A stretch of 64,000 bases of DNA, from NCBI RefSeq assembly GCF_029714325.1, contig NZ_CP121666.1, positions 4,836,001 through 4,900,000 of the forward strand, in the 5' to 3' direction. A program made the position numbers and the translations under genes. Positions 50,635 through 59,800 of the stretch are shown here, piece after piece; the stretch's first letter is position 1, and each line of letters starts with the position of its first letter. The notes below the pieces were generated by a model that saw nothing but the letters and a program-made list of their open reading frames with translations, had not been told where the DNA came from and did no database searches. Source of the DNA: Bradyrhizobium sp. CB1717. GTDB taxonomy: Bacteria > Pseudomonadota > Alphaproteobacteria > Rhizobiales > Xanthobacteraceae.

Positions 50635-52683
50635 CTACGCCGCGGTCCGCGCCAGATAGTCGCGGGCGAAGGCGAGGTACCAGTCGAGGCACGCGGGGTT
50701 GGCCATCGCCTCCTTGTTGATGACCTTCTCGACCGGCTGGCCGAGCAACAGCTTCTTGATCGGCAGCTCCTGCTTCTTGCCGGACAGCGTGCGCGGGATC
50801 TCGGCGACTGCGAAGGTTTCATTCGGCAGGAAGCGGCGTGACAGACCGGCCTCGATCGCTTTGTTGATCTTGGCCTGCATTGCGCTGTCGAGTGCGACAC
50901 CTTCGCGCAGCACCACGAACAGCGGCATGTAGCTGTCGCGGCCGAGATATTCGAGGTCGACGACGAGGGAATCGAGCACCTCCGGCAGCGCCTCGATCGC
51001 GGAATAGAGCTCGCTCGTGCCCATGCGCAGGCCGTGGCGGTTGATGGTGGCGTCGCTGCGGCCATAGATGATGCAGGAGCCGTCTCGATTGACCTTGAGC
51101 CAGTCGCCGTGCCGCCACACCGGCCCGCGGCCGCTGCCGTCGAAATTGTCAGGATAGGTCTCGAAATAGCTGGCGCGATAGCGCGCGCCGTCCTTGTCGT
51201 TCCAGAAATAGAGCGGCATCGAGGGCATCGGTTCGGTGCAGACGAGTTCGCCGACCTCGTCGATCACAGCGCGGCCCTGTTCGCTGAAGGCTTCAACGGC
51301 CGCGCCGAGCAGGCGACACTGCATCGCGCCCGGCGTCTGCGGCAGCTCGCGGTTGCCGCCAATGAAGGCGCCGGCGAAATCGGTGCCGCCGGAGATGTTC
51401 GCCCACCAGATGTCGGCCTGCGCCTTGCTGCCGTTGGTCTTCGACAATGCTGCGAAGCGCGCGTTGAACCAGGCTTGCGTGTCGGCGCTGAGCGGCGAGC
51501 CGGTCGAGCCGAGGCAGCGCAGCCGTGACAGATCGCCAGCGGCGGCAAGCTCGATCTCGGCCTTGGCGCAGTTGGCGAAGAACGCCGCGCCGGCGCCGAA
51601 GAAGCTCGCTTTCGACTGCGCCACGAAGCGCCACAGCGTGGTCCAGTCCGGTTTGTCCCGGGTGCCGCCGGGGCTGCCGTCGAAGATGCAGCAGGTGGTG
51701 CCGCTGAGCAGGCCGCCGACTTGCGAATTCCACATGATCCAGCCGGTCGAAGAGTACCAGTGGTAGCGCTCGCCGAACGAGTTTGGGTGATAGGAGCAGC
51801 CGATGTCATTGTGCAGGCCGAGCAGCGCCAGCACCACGATGACGATGCCGCCATGGCCGTGCACGATCGGTTTCGGCAGGCCGGTGGTGCCGCTGGAATA
51901 GACGATCCAGAGCGGGTGATCGAACGGCAGCCACATCGGCTCGAACGCGTCGATCGCGGCGCCCGTCCTTGCCAGGATATCGGCGAGCAGAGCGTCCGGC
52001 GCGGTGGGCGCGTGGGCCTCGCTGTGCAGGATGACGTGCTCGACGGTGGGAAGCGATTCTCGGAGCTCGGCCAGCACATCATGCCGATCGTGCCGCCGGC
52101 CGGCATAGGTGACGGCGTCGGAGGCGATCAGCACTTTCGGCTCGATCTGCTTGAAACGGTCGATCACGGCGGGCGCGGCCATGTCGGGCGCGCAGACGCT
52201 CCAGACCGCGCCGATGCTGGCGCTGGCGAGAAAGCCGATGATGGTCTCGGGGATGTTGGGCAGATAGGCCGCAACGCGGTCGCCTGGCTTGACGCCTTTC
52301 TCCTTCAGATGCAGCGCGAGCGCCGCAGCCTTCCGCCGCAGCTCCGGCCAGCTGGTTTCCCTGAGCTTGCCGTCCTCGCCGCTGCTGACGATCGCGGGCA
52401 GGCCGGCGGCATCGGCCGCCTCGACATGCCGGAACACCTGCCGGGCATAGTTGACCTGCGCACCCGGAAACCAGACCGCGCCCGGCATCTTGCGCTCGGT
52501 GATGACGGCCGCAAACGGCGTCGGAGATTGCAGATCGTAGTAATCCCAGATGCTGCGCCAGAAGCCGTCGAGGTCGCGCACCGACCATTGCCGCATGTCC
52601 TCGTAGCTCGCGAAGGACAGGCCGCGCTGTTCGGCGAGCCAGTTGCGGTAGAGGGCGATCTGCGGAATGAAAGGAGCGGTCAT
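50635..52683 (-). CDS. aacS: acetoacetyl-CoA synthetase
   Basis: This 682-residue ANL enzyme starts MTAPFIPQIALYRNWLAEQR. The N-terminal acetyl-CoA-synthetase-type domain 'FWRSIWDYYDLQSPTP' is followed by 'VWFPGAQVNYARQVF', typical of acetoacetate-CoA ligases. The AMP-binding loop is 'IVYSSGTTGLPKPIVHGHGG', 'WYSSTGWIMWNSQVGGLLSG' is conserved, and the C-terminal Lys region 'IPRTLSGKKQELPIKKLLLG' is intact. It activates acetoacetate, for example in polyhydroxybutyrate turnover. No phb genes are in the window. Confidence 0.92.
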   Translation of the reverse strand: MTAPFIPQIALYRNWLAEQRGLSFASYEDMRQWSVRDLDGFWRSIWDYYDLQSPTPFAAVITERKMPGAVWFPGAQVNYARQVFRHVEAADAAGLPAIVSSGEDGKLRETSWPELRRKAAALALHLKEKGVKPGDRVAAYLPNIPETIIGFLASASIGAVWSVCAPDMAAPAVIDRFKQIEPKVLIASDAVTYAGRRHDRHDVLAELRESLPTVEHVILHSEAHAPTAPDALLADILARTGAAIDAFEPMWLPFDHPLWIVYSSGTTGLPKPIVHGHGGIVIVVLALLGLHNDIGCSYHPNSFGERYHWYSSTGWIMWNSQVGGLLSGTTCCIFDGSPGGTRDKPDWTTLWRFVAQSKASFFGAGAAFFANCAKAEIELAAAGDLSRLRCLGSTGSPLSADTQAWFNARFAALSKTNGSKAQADIWWANISGGTDFAGAFIGGNRELPQTPGAMQCRLLGAAVEAFSEQGRAVIDEVGELVCTEPMPSMPLYFWNDKDGARYRASYFETYPDNFDGSGRGPVWRHGDWLKVNRDGSCIIYGRSDATINRHGLRMGTSELYSAIEALPEVLDSLVVDLEYLGRDSYMPLFVVLREGVALDSAMQAKINKAIEAGLSRRFLPNETFAVAEIPRTLSGKKQELPIKKLLLGQPVEKVINKEAMANPACLDWYLAFARDYLARTAA

Positions 52684-52778
52684 CGCGTGTCGGCTTCGAT
52701 TGCGGGGAGGGAAGTGTAGCTCGCACCGCAGACGAGCAGAAGCCATCGTTCGTGCAGACCGCAATGGCTGCCTTCAGC

Positions 52779-53006
52779 CTACCACTCCACGTCCGCCCAG
52801 CGGCGTCCGAACACCGGCGGCTTCGTCTTCACCGCCTGCCAGCCGAAGAAGTGATGCTTGCCGGACCAGCTGTGCACCACACTGCTGCAGATGTTGCACC
52901 TGAAGTGGCCGACATGCTCCTCGGCATGCTCCTCCCTTGTCGCGGTGTAGTTCATGCTGCAACCGGTGCAGGTGAATTCTTCGATCGTCCAGATGCTGTT
53001 GGCCAT
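52779..53006 (-). CDS. small protein with CxxC pairs
   Basis: This 75-residue protein starts MANSIWTIEEFTCTGCSMNY. A second pair 'FRCNICSSVVHSWSGKHHFF' gives a four-Cys zinc-ribbon layout. Trp/His-rich tail. It lies 95 bp upstream of aacS on the same strand. Confidence 0.75.
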   Translation of the reverse strand: MANSIWTIEEFTCTGCSMNYTATREEHAEEHVGHFRCNICSSVVHSWSGKHHFFGWQAVKTKPPVFGRRWADVEW

Positions 53007-53314
53007 TGCACGCGCCGTTTCTTGGGACCTCGATGCAGGGTAGAAGCGGGCGTTTGCATCGGCGTAAACCTGTCAGGGGAAATCCGGTTAATCGCCGTTA
53101 GCCAAGCCGGCCGGCGTCAGGGCAGGAGCTGATCGGGCTCTCGGGGGCGGTGCGACATTGTCTCGGAATGCTTTTTCGGCCGATGCGTTCCTAATTTGAC
53201 GGCCGGCGGGTCGGAAGCGAACGAGCGGTCGTCTTGACGCCCGCCCCGGGGCTGGCAATAACGGCCCGTGCAAGTGCCGGAACCCGCGTCGATGCCGCAA
53301 GGAAGGTCGTGCCC

Positions 53315-54406
53315 GTGAAAAGCCTCCGTCAGCTCCTCACGGGAGAGGACATCATCCAGCTCGTGATCCGGCTTGGCCTGCTCGCCCTGCTGATCATCTG
53401 GACCTTCTTGATCATCCGTCCGTTCGTGCCGATCCTGGCCTGGAGCGGCGTGCTTGCGGTTGCGTTCTATCCGGCCTTCAGCTGGGTCGCCAAGATCCTC
53501 GGCGGACGTCCCAAGACTGCGGCGGCGATCCTCACCCTCATCACGCTCGGTATCGTCATCGGCCCGGCGACCTGGCTCGGCATCAGCGCGGTGGACGGCG
53601 TGCGCGAGCTGGCGCACCAGCTCGGCACCGGCGACCTCGCGCTGCAATCGGCGCCGGAGCAGCTCAAATCGTGGCCGCTCGTCGGCCCCTGGCTCTATGA
53701 GCTCTGGGACCAAGCCTACACCAACATCCGCGCAGTGCTGCGCGAAGTGGCGCCGTATCTTCAGCCGCTGGCGGGGCCGCTGCTGTCGCTAGCGGGCGAT
53801 GCCGGCGTCGGGACGCTCCAGTTTCTGGTCTCGGTGTTCGTGGCCGGATTCCTGTTCCCGCATGGGCCGCGGCTGGTCGCGGCCGGCCGCAGCTTCCTGT
53901 TCCGCATCGTGCCAGAGCAGAGCGAGCATTTCCTGGGGCTCGCAGGTGCGACCATCCGCGCGGTGGCGCAAGGCGTGATCGGCGTTGCGATCGTGCAGGC
54001 GCTGCTGGCCGGCATCGGCTTCAAGCTCGCTGCCGTGCCGAGCGCGGGCCTGCTCGCCTTCATCGTGCTGCTGCTCTCGATCGTGCAGATCGGCGCCTTC
54101 CTCGTGCTGCTGCCTGTCATCATCTGGATCTGGACCGCCAAGGACGTCACCACGGCGCTGGTGCTGACGGTCTTTCTGGTCCTGGTCGGCTTCATCGACA
54201 CCATGCTGAAGCCGCTGGTGATGGGGCGCGGCCTGAGCACGCCGACCATCGTGATCTTTGTCGGCGTGATCGGCGGCACGCTCGCCCATGGCATCGTCGG
54301 CCTGTTCATCGGGCCGATCATCCTGTCGGTGGCCTGGGAGATGATGATGGCCTGGATCAGGACGGAGGACCGGGCGGAGGCAGGGGCGGGCGCCAGCGAA
54401 GGCTGA
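53315..54406 (+). CDS. AI-2E (TqsA/PerM) family permease
   Basis: The GTG at 53315 is chosen because an AAGGAAGG ribosome site ends 8 bases before it. The 363-residue product has about eight membrane helices: 'IIQLVIRLGLLALLIIWTFL', 'VPILAWSGVLAVAFYPAFSW', 'AAILTLITLGIVIGPATWLG' and 'VIGVAIVQALLAGIGFKLAA', and a C-terminal 'VVGLFIGPIILSVAW'-like segment. The family has been linked to autoinducer-2 export and to Na+/H+ exchange. Substrate unassigned. An open frame upstream to 53234 is not needed. Confidence 0.85.
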   Translation: MKSLRQLLTGEDIIQLVIRLGLLALLIIWTFLIIRPFVPILAWSGVLAVAFYPAFSWVAKILGGRPKTAAAILTLITLGIVIGPATWLGISAVDGVRELAHQLGTGDLALQSAPEQLKSWPLVGPWLYELWDQAYTNIRAVLREVAPYLQPLAGPLLSLAGDAGVGTLQFLVSVFVAGFLFPHGPRLVAAGRSFLFRIVPEQSEHFLGLAGATIRAVAQGVIGVAIVQALLAGIGFKLAAVPSAGLLAFIVLLLSIVQIGAFLVLLPVIIWIWTAKDVTTALVLTVFLVLVGFIDTMLKPLVMGRGLSTPTIVIFVGVIGGTLAHGIVGLFIGPIILSVAWEMMMAWIRTEDRAEAGAGASEG

Positions 54407-54436
54407 TATCGCAGCCTGTGATCAAGACGCGGCCCG

Positions 54437-54462
54437 AACTTGTCTATCCAACTAGACAAGTT
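54437..54462. promoter_or_regulatory. perfect 10-bp-arm operator-like palindrome before the NUDIX gene
   Basis: Arms AACTTGTCTA and TAGACAAGTT are separated by TCCAAC, 37 bp upstream of the NUDIX start. GTCTA/TAGAC half-sites of this type resemble GntR-family operators. No GntR gene is in the window. Confidence 0.6.
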
Positions 54463-54498
54463 ACGATCGGGACGATTCTATTCTCGATTGCGACAGCA

Positions 54499-54891
54499 AT
54501 GGCAAAGTCTTCCAAGTTGGTTGCCGCAAAGCGCGGCAAGGTATTGTTGGTCAGACGCCGGTCGGACGGCCTGTGGATGTTCCCGGGCGGCCGCAAGCGC
54601 GCGCGAGAGTCCGACAAGGATTGCCTGCGGCGGGAGATCAAGGAGGAGCTGCCCAAGCTGAAGCTCGGCAGGGTCAGCCTCTGGAAGGAAGTGAAGGCCA
54701 GGAACAAGCGCTCCGGCCGCAAGATGAGCGATGCGATCTTCATCGCCAAGGGTGCCAAGGGCAGGCTGGCGATCGGCGACAAGAAGGAGATCGACCGCGC
54801 CGCCTGGCAGAAGCCGCGCGGCATCCGCCTGACGCCGACCTCGCGCTACATCCGCGACCGCCTGTTTCCGAGGAAGCGGCAGCGCGGGTGA
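54499..54891 (+). CDS. NUDIX hydrolase
   Basis: This 130-residue protein starts MAKSSKLVAAKRGKVLLVRR. The NUDIX box G-x5-E-x7-RE-x2-EE is present as 'GGRKRARESDKDCLRREIKEEL' (about residues 34-55). Such enzymes hydrolyse nucleoside diphosphates linked to another moiety. It is short and very Lys/Arg-rich. The upstream part of the frame (54418-54498) covers the palindrome and is not counted. Confidence 0.85.
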   Translation: MAKSSKLVAAKRGKVLLVRRRSDGLWMFPGGRKRARESDKDCLRREIKEELPKLKLGRVSLWKEVKARNKRSGRKMSDAIFIAKGAKGRLAIGDKKEIDRAAWQKPRGIRLTPTSRYIRDRLFPRKRQRG

Positions 54892-54892
54892 G

Positions 54893-55168
54893 CTAATCCT
54901 CTCGCTCCGCCGATTGCGTTCGCCCGGCGAACGACCTCGAGCGCGGCTCCGGCGCGGCGCGCCTCACCGCCTCGGCCTCGCGCAGCTCCTTGCGGACCTT
55001 GCGCGCATTGCGCATCGCGCGCTTGACGAAGGGGTGCTGGGAATCCTCGGCGAAGAACAGCACCACCTCGCAACTCGGACATTGCCTGGAATAACCGTCC
55101 TGCAACCGCGCGGCGCGATCGCGGAACACGTTCTTGCAGCGCGTGCACTGAATCTGGACGGAGCCCAT
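54893..55168 (-). CDS. small zinc-ribbon protein
   Basis: This 91-residue protein starts MGSVQIQCTRCKNVFRDRAA, with CxxC pairs in 'CTRC' and 'RQCPSCEVVLFF' forming a zinc ribbon, then a charged helical tail 'AMRNARKVRKELREAEAVRR'. It is convergent with the NUDIX gene, 1 bp apart. A longer upstream open frame lacks family-like sequence. Confidence 0.75.
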   Translation of the reverse strand: MGSVQIQCTRCKNVFRDRAARLQDGYSRQCPSCEVVLFFAEDSQHPFVKRAMRNARKVRKELREAEAVRRAAPEPRSRSFAGRTQSAERED

Positions 55169-55352
55169 GCGCGATCGACAATGACTGATGGAAATGATCG
55201 TCAGCTGATCGCAAATGTCTGAAGAAAGCCTGAAACCCTTTGGCGAATTCACCGCCCACTCGCTGCAAGCCGATGCAGCGGGCGCGAGCATGCCGGCGAT
55301 GCTCGCGTCACGCGCGCGGCGAAGCTATTCCAGGCTCAAGCTTTATTGCAGG

Positions 55353-55592
55353 CTATTGCTTGGCTGCCATCGTCTCCAGGCAATGATTGAGAAAGGCGGT
55401 GCGATCTCTCGGCAGCACCTTCTCGAGATCCGCTTTCAGCGCGCATTCGCGCTGCCGGATCTGCTCGGCACGGCGCTTTTCGGCGGCCTCGCGGAATTCG
55501 GGAGCGACCTTGTTGGGATCGACCAGCGCCTGTGAACGGGCGGGTGTGGTTGCAAGGAGCACGATGGCGGCGATGAAAATGAATGGTTTCAA
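55353..55592 (-). CDS. small exported protein (TTG start)
   Basis: A TTG at 55592 follows a perfect GGAGG five bases upstream and yields MKPFIFIAAIVLLATTPARS, a signal peptide, then a 60-residue charged helical chain 'FREAAEKRRAEQIRQRECAL' with Cys near the C-terminus. 79 residues. Function unknown. Confidence 0.7.
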   Translation of the reverse strand: MKPFIFIAAIVLLATTPARSQALVDPNKVAPEFREAAEKRRAEQIRQRECALKADLEKVLPRDRTAFLNHCLETMAAKQ

Positions 55593-55687
55593 ATGAGCCT
55601 CCGAAAAAAAGCATCCTAGCGCGCGGCGTGCCAACGCTCAAATCGGAGTCCCGCGGTACCCCGTTCCGCCGCAACTGCGCTGACTGT

Positions 55688-55709
55688 GCGTGTGAACCAG
55701 TTCACACGC
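55688..55709. promoter_or_regulatory. 22-bp operator-like palindrome overlapping a -35 box
   Basis: Arms GCGTGTGAAC / GTTCACACGC with a 2-bp centre. The right arm provides TTCACA (55701-55706) as a possible -35, with TGCTAT 18 bp downstream (55725-55730) as -10. TGAAC..GTTCA half-sites are common for TetR-type repressors. Confidence 0.6.
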
Positions 55710-55730
55710 GCTCGACCAGTTCGCTGCTAT

Positions 55731-55798
55731 GAAGGCATATTGCTTGACCAAATCATTTTTTGAACGAAACGCCCCGGCGTCCAAGCGCCGGGGTTTTT
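55731..55798 (+). ncRNA. candidate short transcript ending in a strong terminator
   Basis: Transcription from the box at 55725-55730 would start near 55737 and stop at the hairpin CCCCGGCG / CGCCGGGG followed by TTTTT (55772-55798), giving a roughly 60-nt RNA. No open reading frame of interest is present. It could be a small RNA or a regulated leader of the Mfd-like gene downstream. Confidence 0.4.
55772..55798 (+). terminator. intrinsic terminator
   Basis: 8-bp GC stem CCCCGGCG / CGCCGGGG, loop TCCAAG, then five T. No plus-strand gene precedes it. Confidence 0.8.
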
Positions 55799-56033
55799 CG
55801 TGCTGGCGATGCAGTCTCCGATCGCATCAGCCTACGCCTCAGATGGGGCACGATCCCATGCCGCGTTGTAAGGTTCGGACGGGGCCCCGGTTCCCCTCGG
55901 GGGATGCACGGAACGTTGCTGCGAGGCGTGCGTTCGCCGGGCAAATCCCATATGCATGGCGGCGCGTCGCCGAATCGAAACGCGGGCGGCGCGCGTTCAG
56001 TTGGCGGCGGTTTACGACCAGAAACGGATTCAC

Positions 56034-59000
56034 GTGAGGCTTGCAAAGAAGGCGCGGGCGGCCAAGGCATCGCTGAAGAAGGCATCGCCAAAGACCAGGA
56101 TATCGCCCAAGACCAGGACATCGCTCAAAGCCAAGACATCGCTGAAGACCAAGGCATCGCTCAAGACCAAGGCGTCGCCAAGGAAGAGCGAGGGAGCGCA
56201 GCGCGCCGCGATCTCGTCGTCGTCGCCGCTCGGTTCGATGGCGCTTCATCTGCTTGCGCAATGGAAGCAGTCCGGACCAAGCGGCATCGTGTTTCTCGCC
56301 GAGAACGAGAGCAGGGCGGAGCGGCTCGGCAGCGTCATTCACGCGCTCGATCCGTCCTGCGAGGTGCTGGTGTTTCCGCGGCTGAACACCTTGCCGTTCG
56401 ATCAGCTCGAGCCTTCGCACGAGCTTGCAGGGCGCAGGGCCTCCGTGCTGCGTCGCCTCGCAAGATCCAGGAAGCCGCTGTTTCTCGTCTCGACCGCGGA
56501 AGCCGTGATGGAGCGCCTGCCGCCGCCGGCGAGCCTGTTGCGCCTCAGCGTCAGCTTGAAGGTGGGCGGCGCGTTTTCCGAGCGGGAGCTCGAGAGCCGC
56601 CTCGAATCCCTCGGATACGATCTCGACGACGAGCCGGACTATCCGGGCGGGGCACTGTTTCATGGACAGACCTTCGAGATATTTCCCGCAGGCGCGCTCG
56701 GTCCGTTCCGGATCGAGCATTCCGATCGCGCGATCGACCGGATCGTGGCGTTCGATCCGAAAGAGCACGACATCATCTTCGAGACGAAGGAGCTCGTGGT
56801 CGATCCGATGTCGGAGCGGCTTGGCTTTGCCGGCAAGGGCGGCAAGCGCGCGAGCCTGTTCGACTATTGCGGACGCGCCAAATGGATCGCCGATGCAGGG
56901 GTCCCTGCGCATGCAGATGGCTGGCTTGATACGATCGAGGAGGCTGCGCCGCGCGCGGAGCGGGAGCGCGAATATCTCGGACGCCGCGACTGGAAGCAGC
57001 TCTCCAGGGGCATGAAAGTGCTGCCGCGGACCGCATCGTTCCAGGCCGTGCCCGAATTCTCGAAGCTGACCTCCGCAAGGAAAGCGCTGCGCGCCTTCGT
57101 CGAGGAAACGCGGCGGGCCGGTTCGCGATTGATCCTCGTCGCCGCGCAGGAGGACGATCTGCGCGTGATGGAGCGGATGAGCGGCGTCAAGGCACAGCGC
57201 AGCGAGGATTGGGACGAGGCGACGCGCGGGGGAAGCGGCGAGGCGGCGCTTCTGGCCGATCTCGATGCGGGCTTCATCGTGCCGGGGCGAAAGCCGCTCG
57301 TCGTCGTGACGGCGTCCGACGTGCTCGGCAGCCGGGCGCATCATGCGCAGCCGATGGCGCGCGCCTGGACCGCGGCCTTCGACCATGCCGATGTGCCCGA
57401 GCAGGGCACGGTGGTCGTTCACCTCCAGCGCGGCCTTGCCGTGCTCGACGGCTTGCAGACCGTCAACACCGGCGGCGGCGCGATGCGGGAGATGATCCGC
57501 CTGAAGTTCGCGGGCGACAATGCGGTTCTGGTGCCGCCGACCGATCTGGCGCTGATGTGGCCTTACGCCGCCGAGCTCGGCAAGCTGGCGCTCGACAAGG
57601 CGGACGGCAGCACATGGTGGGCACGGCGCAGCGAGGCCGAGCGCGAGATCCAGATCGCCGGCAAGGTGCTGGCCAAGCACATCAGCCAGCGCCGCCGGCG
57701 GCGCGCGGACAAGCTGGTGCCGCCGGGATCGGCCTACGAGAAGTTCGTCGCGCGGTTTCCCTATTTCACGACGACCGACCAGGCCAAGGCGATCCACGAC
57801 GTGCTGGATGATCTTGCGTCCGGTCACCCGATGGACCGCGTGGTCTGCGGCGATGTCGGATTTGGCAAGACCGAGGTGGCGCTGCGCGCGGCGGCCGCTG
57901 TGGTGCTGTCCGGCAAGCAGGTGGCGATCGCGGTGCCGACGACGGTGCTGGCCCGGCAGCATGTCGCAACCTTCCAGAAACGGTTTGCGCCGTTCGGCAT
58001 CGAGGTCGGGAATTTGTCGCGGGCCACGTCCGGTGCGGAGCTGCGCGAGACCAGAGAGGGGCTGCGCAGTGGCCGGATCAAGGTCGTGGTCGGCACGCAA
58101 GCGCTCACCGCCAAGGACGTGAAGTTCGACGATCTCGGCCTCGTCATCATCGACGAGGAGCAGCATTTTGGCGCAGCCGAGAAGGCAAAGCTCGCCGGCC
58201 TCGCCAAAAATGTCCATGTGCTGATGATGAGCGCGACGCCGATCCCGCGGACGCTCGCCGCGGGTCTAGCCGGATTCCGCGATCTCAGCGTGATCGCCTC
58301 GCCGCCGGTGCACCGGCTTCCGGTCGCGACCAGGATCGCGCCGCTGTCGGATGCCGCCATCGCCTCCGCGCTGCTGCGCGAGCAGCGCCGCCACGGCCAG
58401 AGCTTCCTGATCTGTCCGCGTATCCAGGATCTCGATCCAATGCTGGCGCGGGTGCAGGCGGTGGCGGGCGACCTACGCATCGTCTGCCTGCACGGCAGGC
58501 TGGCGGCGGACGAGATCGACGACCGCATGATGAGCTTCGTCGAGGGCAGGGCCGACGTCCTGCTCGCGACCAACATCGTCGAGAGCGGCCTCGACATTCC
58601 CCGTGCCAACACCATCGTGGTGTGCTGGCCCGAAAAGTTCGGCCTCGCCCAGCTGCACCAGCTGCGCGGACGGGTCGGGCGCGGCGGCATCCGCGCCTTC
58701 GCCCATCTCTTGACCGAGACGGAGTCCGGGCAGTCCGAGAAGCGGCTGGCCGTGCTCGAGGAGTTCAGCCGGCCGGGCGCCGGCTTTGCCATCAGCGAGC
58801 GCGACCTGGATCTGCGAGGCGCGGGCGATCTGTTCTCGGAGCAGCAGTCCGGCCATGTCCAGGTGTTCGGGCCCGTGCTCTACAGCCACCTCCTGAAAAT
58901 GGCCTCGGAGAAGGTCGACGAGGAGCGCGCCGCGGTGTGGGTGCCCGACCTCAACCTGCCGGTCGGGGACATGCTCCCCGAGACCTATGTGCAGTCCGAG

Positions 59001-59342
59001 CCGGTGCGGCTCGAGCTCTATGCGCGCGCCGCAAGATGCAGCAACGAGGACGATCTCGAGGACCTCGAGGAGGAAACCTCCCGCCGCTTCGGACCTTTGC
59101 CGAAGATCGCCCGCGACTTCTTCGCCGCGGCGAAACTCAGGATCGAGTGCAAGCGCCGCGGCATCATCCGCCTCGACGTCGGCCCCGGCGCGGTGGCCGC
59201 GACGTTCCTGCCGGGGCGGTTGCGGAAGTCGAGAGGAAAGTCCCTCCAGCGCGACGGCGACCGCGTCGTCTATCACAGCCCGATGCGCGATGCGCCGTTC
59301 GAGCGGGTGGAGGAGTTGTTCGAGGCGCTGGACGAGGGGTAG
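56034..59342 (+). CDS. Mfd-like DEAD/DEAH helicase (second transcription-repair coupling factor)
   Basis: About 1102 residues from GTG 56034 (an ATG at 55956 is in frame but its extension looks noncoding). Residues 5-55 are Lys/Ser-rich repeats. Then comes an N-terminal Mfd module ('VLVFPRLNTLPFDQLEPSHE', 'LFHGQTFEIFPAGALGPFRI'), a CarD/RID-like segment ('HLQRGLAVLDGLQTV'), the helicase P-loop GDVGFGKTE (about 605), Walker B IIDEEQHFG (about 706), 'SATPIPRTLAAGLAGFRDLS', 'LRGRVGRGGIRAFAHLL' and a C-terminal TRCF domain. It differs from canonical Mfd in the RID motif. Likely a paralogue acting at RNA polymerase or stalled DNA. Confidence 0.85.
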   Translation: MRLAKKARAAKASLKKASPKTRISPKTRTSLKAKTSLKTKASLKTKASPRKSEGAQRAAISSSSPLGSMALHLLAQWKQSGPSGIVFLAENESRAERLGSVIHALDPSCEVLVFPRLNTLPFDQLEPSHELAGRRASVLRRLARSRKPLFLVSTAEAVMERLPPPASLLRLSVSLKVGGAFSERELESRLESLGYDLDDEPDYPGGALFHGQTFEIFPAGALGPFRIEHSDRAIDRIVAFDPKEHDIIFETKELVVDPMSERLGFAGKGGKRASLFDYCGRAKWIADAGVPAHADGWLDTIEEAAPRAEREREYLGRRDWKQLSRGMKVLPRTASFQAVPEFSKLTSARKALRAFVEETRRAGSRLILVAAQEDDLRVMERMSGVKAQRSEDWDEATRGGSGEAALLADLDAGFIVPGRKPLVVVTASDVLGSRAHHAQPMARAWTAAFDHADVPEQGTVVVHLQRGLAVLDGLQTVNTGGGAMREMIRLKFAGDNAVLVPPTDLALMWPYAAELGKLALDKADGSTWWARRSEAEREIQIAGKVLAKHISQRRRRRADKLVPPGSAYEKFVARFPYFTTTDQAKAIHDVLDDLASGHPMDRVVCGDVGFGKTEVALRAAAAVVLSGKQVAIAVPTTVLARQHVATFQKRFAPFGIEVGNLSRATSGAELRETREGLRSGRIKVVVGTQALTAKDVKFDDLGLVIIDEEQHFGAAEKAKLAGLAKNVHVLMMSATPIPRTLAAGLAGFRDLSVIASPPVHRLPVATRIAPLSDAAIASALLREQRRHGQSFLICPRIQDLDPMLARVQAVAGDLRIVCLHGRLAADEIDDRMMSFVEGRADVLLATNIVESGLDIPRANTIVVCWPEKFGLAQLHQLRGRVGRGGIRAFAHLLTETESGQSEKRLAVLEEFSRPGAGFAISERDLDLRGAGDLFSEQQSGHVQVFGPVLYSHLLKMASEKVDEERAAVWVPDLNLPVGDMLPETYVQSEPVRLELYARAARCSNEDDLEDLEEETSRRFGPLPKIARDFFAAAKLRIECKRRGIIRLDVGPGAVAATFLPGRLRKSRGKSLQRDGDRVVYHSPMRDAPFERVEELFEALDEG
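56058..56190. repeat. in-frame short tandem repeats in the Mfd-like N-terminus
   Basis: Imperfect 15-18-bp units around 'aagaccaaggcatcgctc' recur about seven times and encode SLK, SPK and KTKAS blocks. They expand a basic N-terminal tail and may vary in number between strains. Confidence 0.7.
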
Positions 59343-59800
59343 GGCGCTCTAAAATGTGAAAACAACCCCATGCACAGTAGCCAAGTGCTGCTGGCACAAT
59401 GGGTTCTGCAGCCGGCGCAAACGCCGGCGCGGGCCCATGATCGGGTTCAACTGCCCTCCGTCACGTCGGCATCGTTCGACGCCATGCTTCCGGCTCGCAG
59501 CCGGTTTGACCCGTCGGGCAAAACAGTGGCATTCTGTCACCTTCGGAAAATCCGCCGCGGAGAAGGCTGCTTCGTGCGAAGCCGGGTGCTCGGTGGGCCG
59601 CAGCGGCGCCCATTGTCAGCTTAGCCCCCGGCTATTTGAGTCATCCCGTCGCAAGACTCCGTATTCGGCGGGACTGACCGGGCCCGCCCGCTAACTTGGA
59701 ATTAATCCAAAAAGCTCACAATTTTAGGCAGTTGTGTATGGGTGCTGCGTAAAGGAGGCGTCGCGACGACGTTCCGGCGACGGCTTCCTTTTGCTCGCTC
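59343..59800. other. intergenic region with repeat-like sequence
   Basis: No gene is supported in this 458-bp stretch. 'gaaaacaaccccatgcacag' and 'tttgacccgtcgggcaaaac' resemble a Bradyrhizobium dispersed repeat known to me. A related 'tgcccgtcgggca' palindrome occurs near 10912. Three short Met-initiated frames read Arg-rich and unlike proteins. Confidence 0.5.

Noticed and set aside
55839..58217. A 792-codon minus-strand open frame opposite the Mfd-like gene
   Set aside because: Antisense shadow of a gene with all helicase motifs; no motif of its own.
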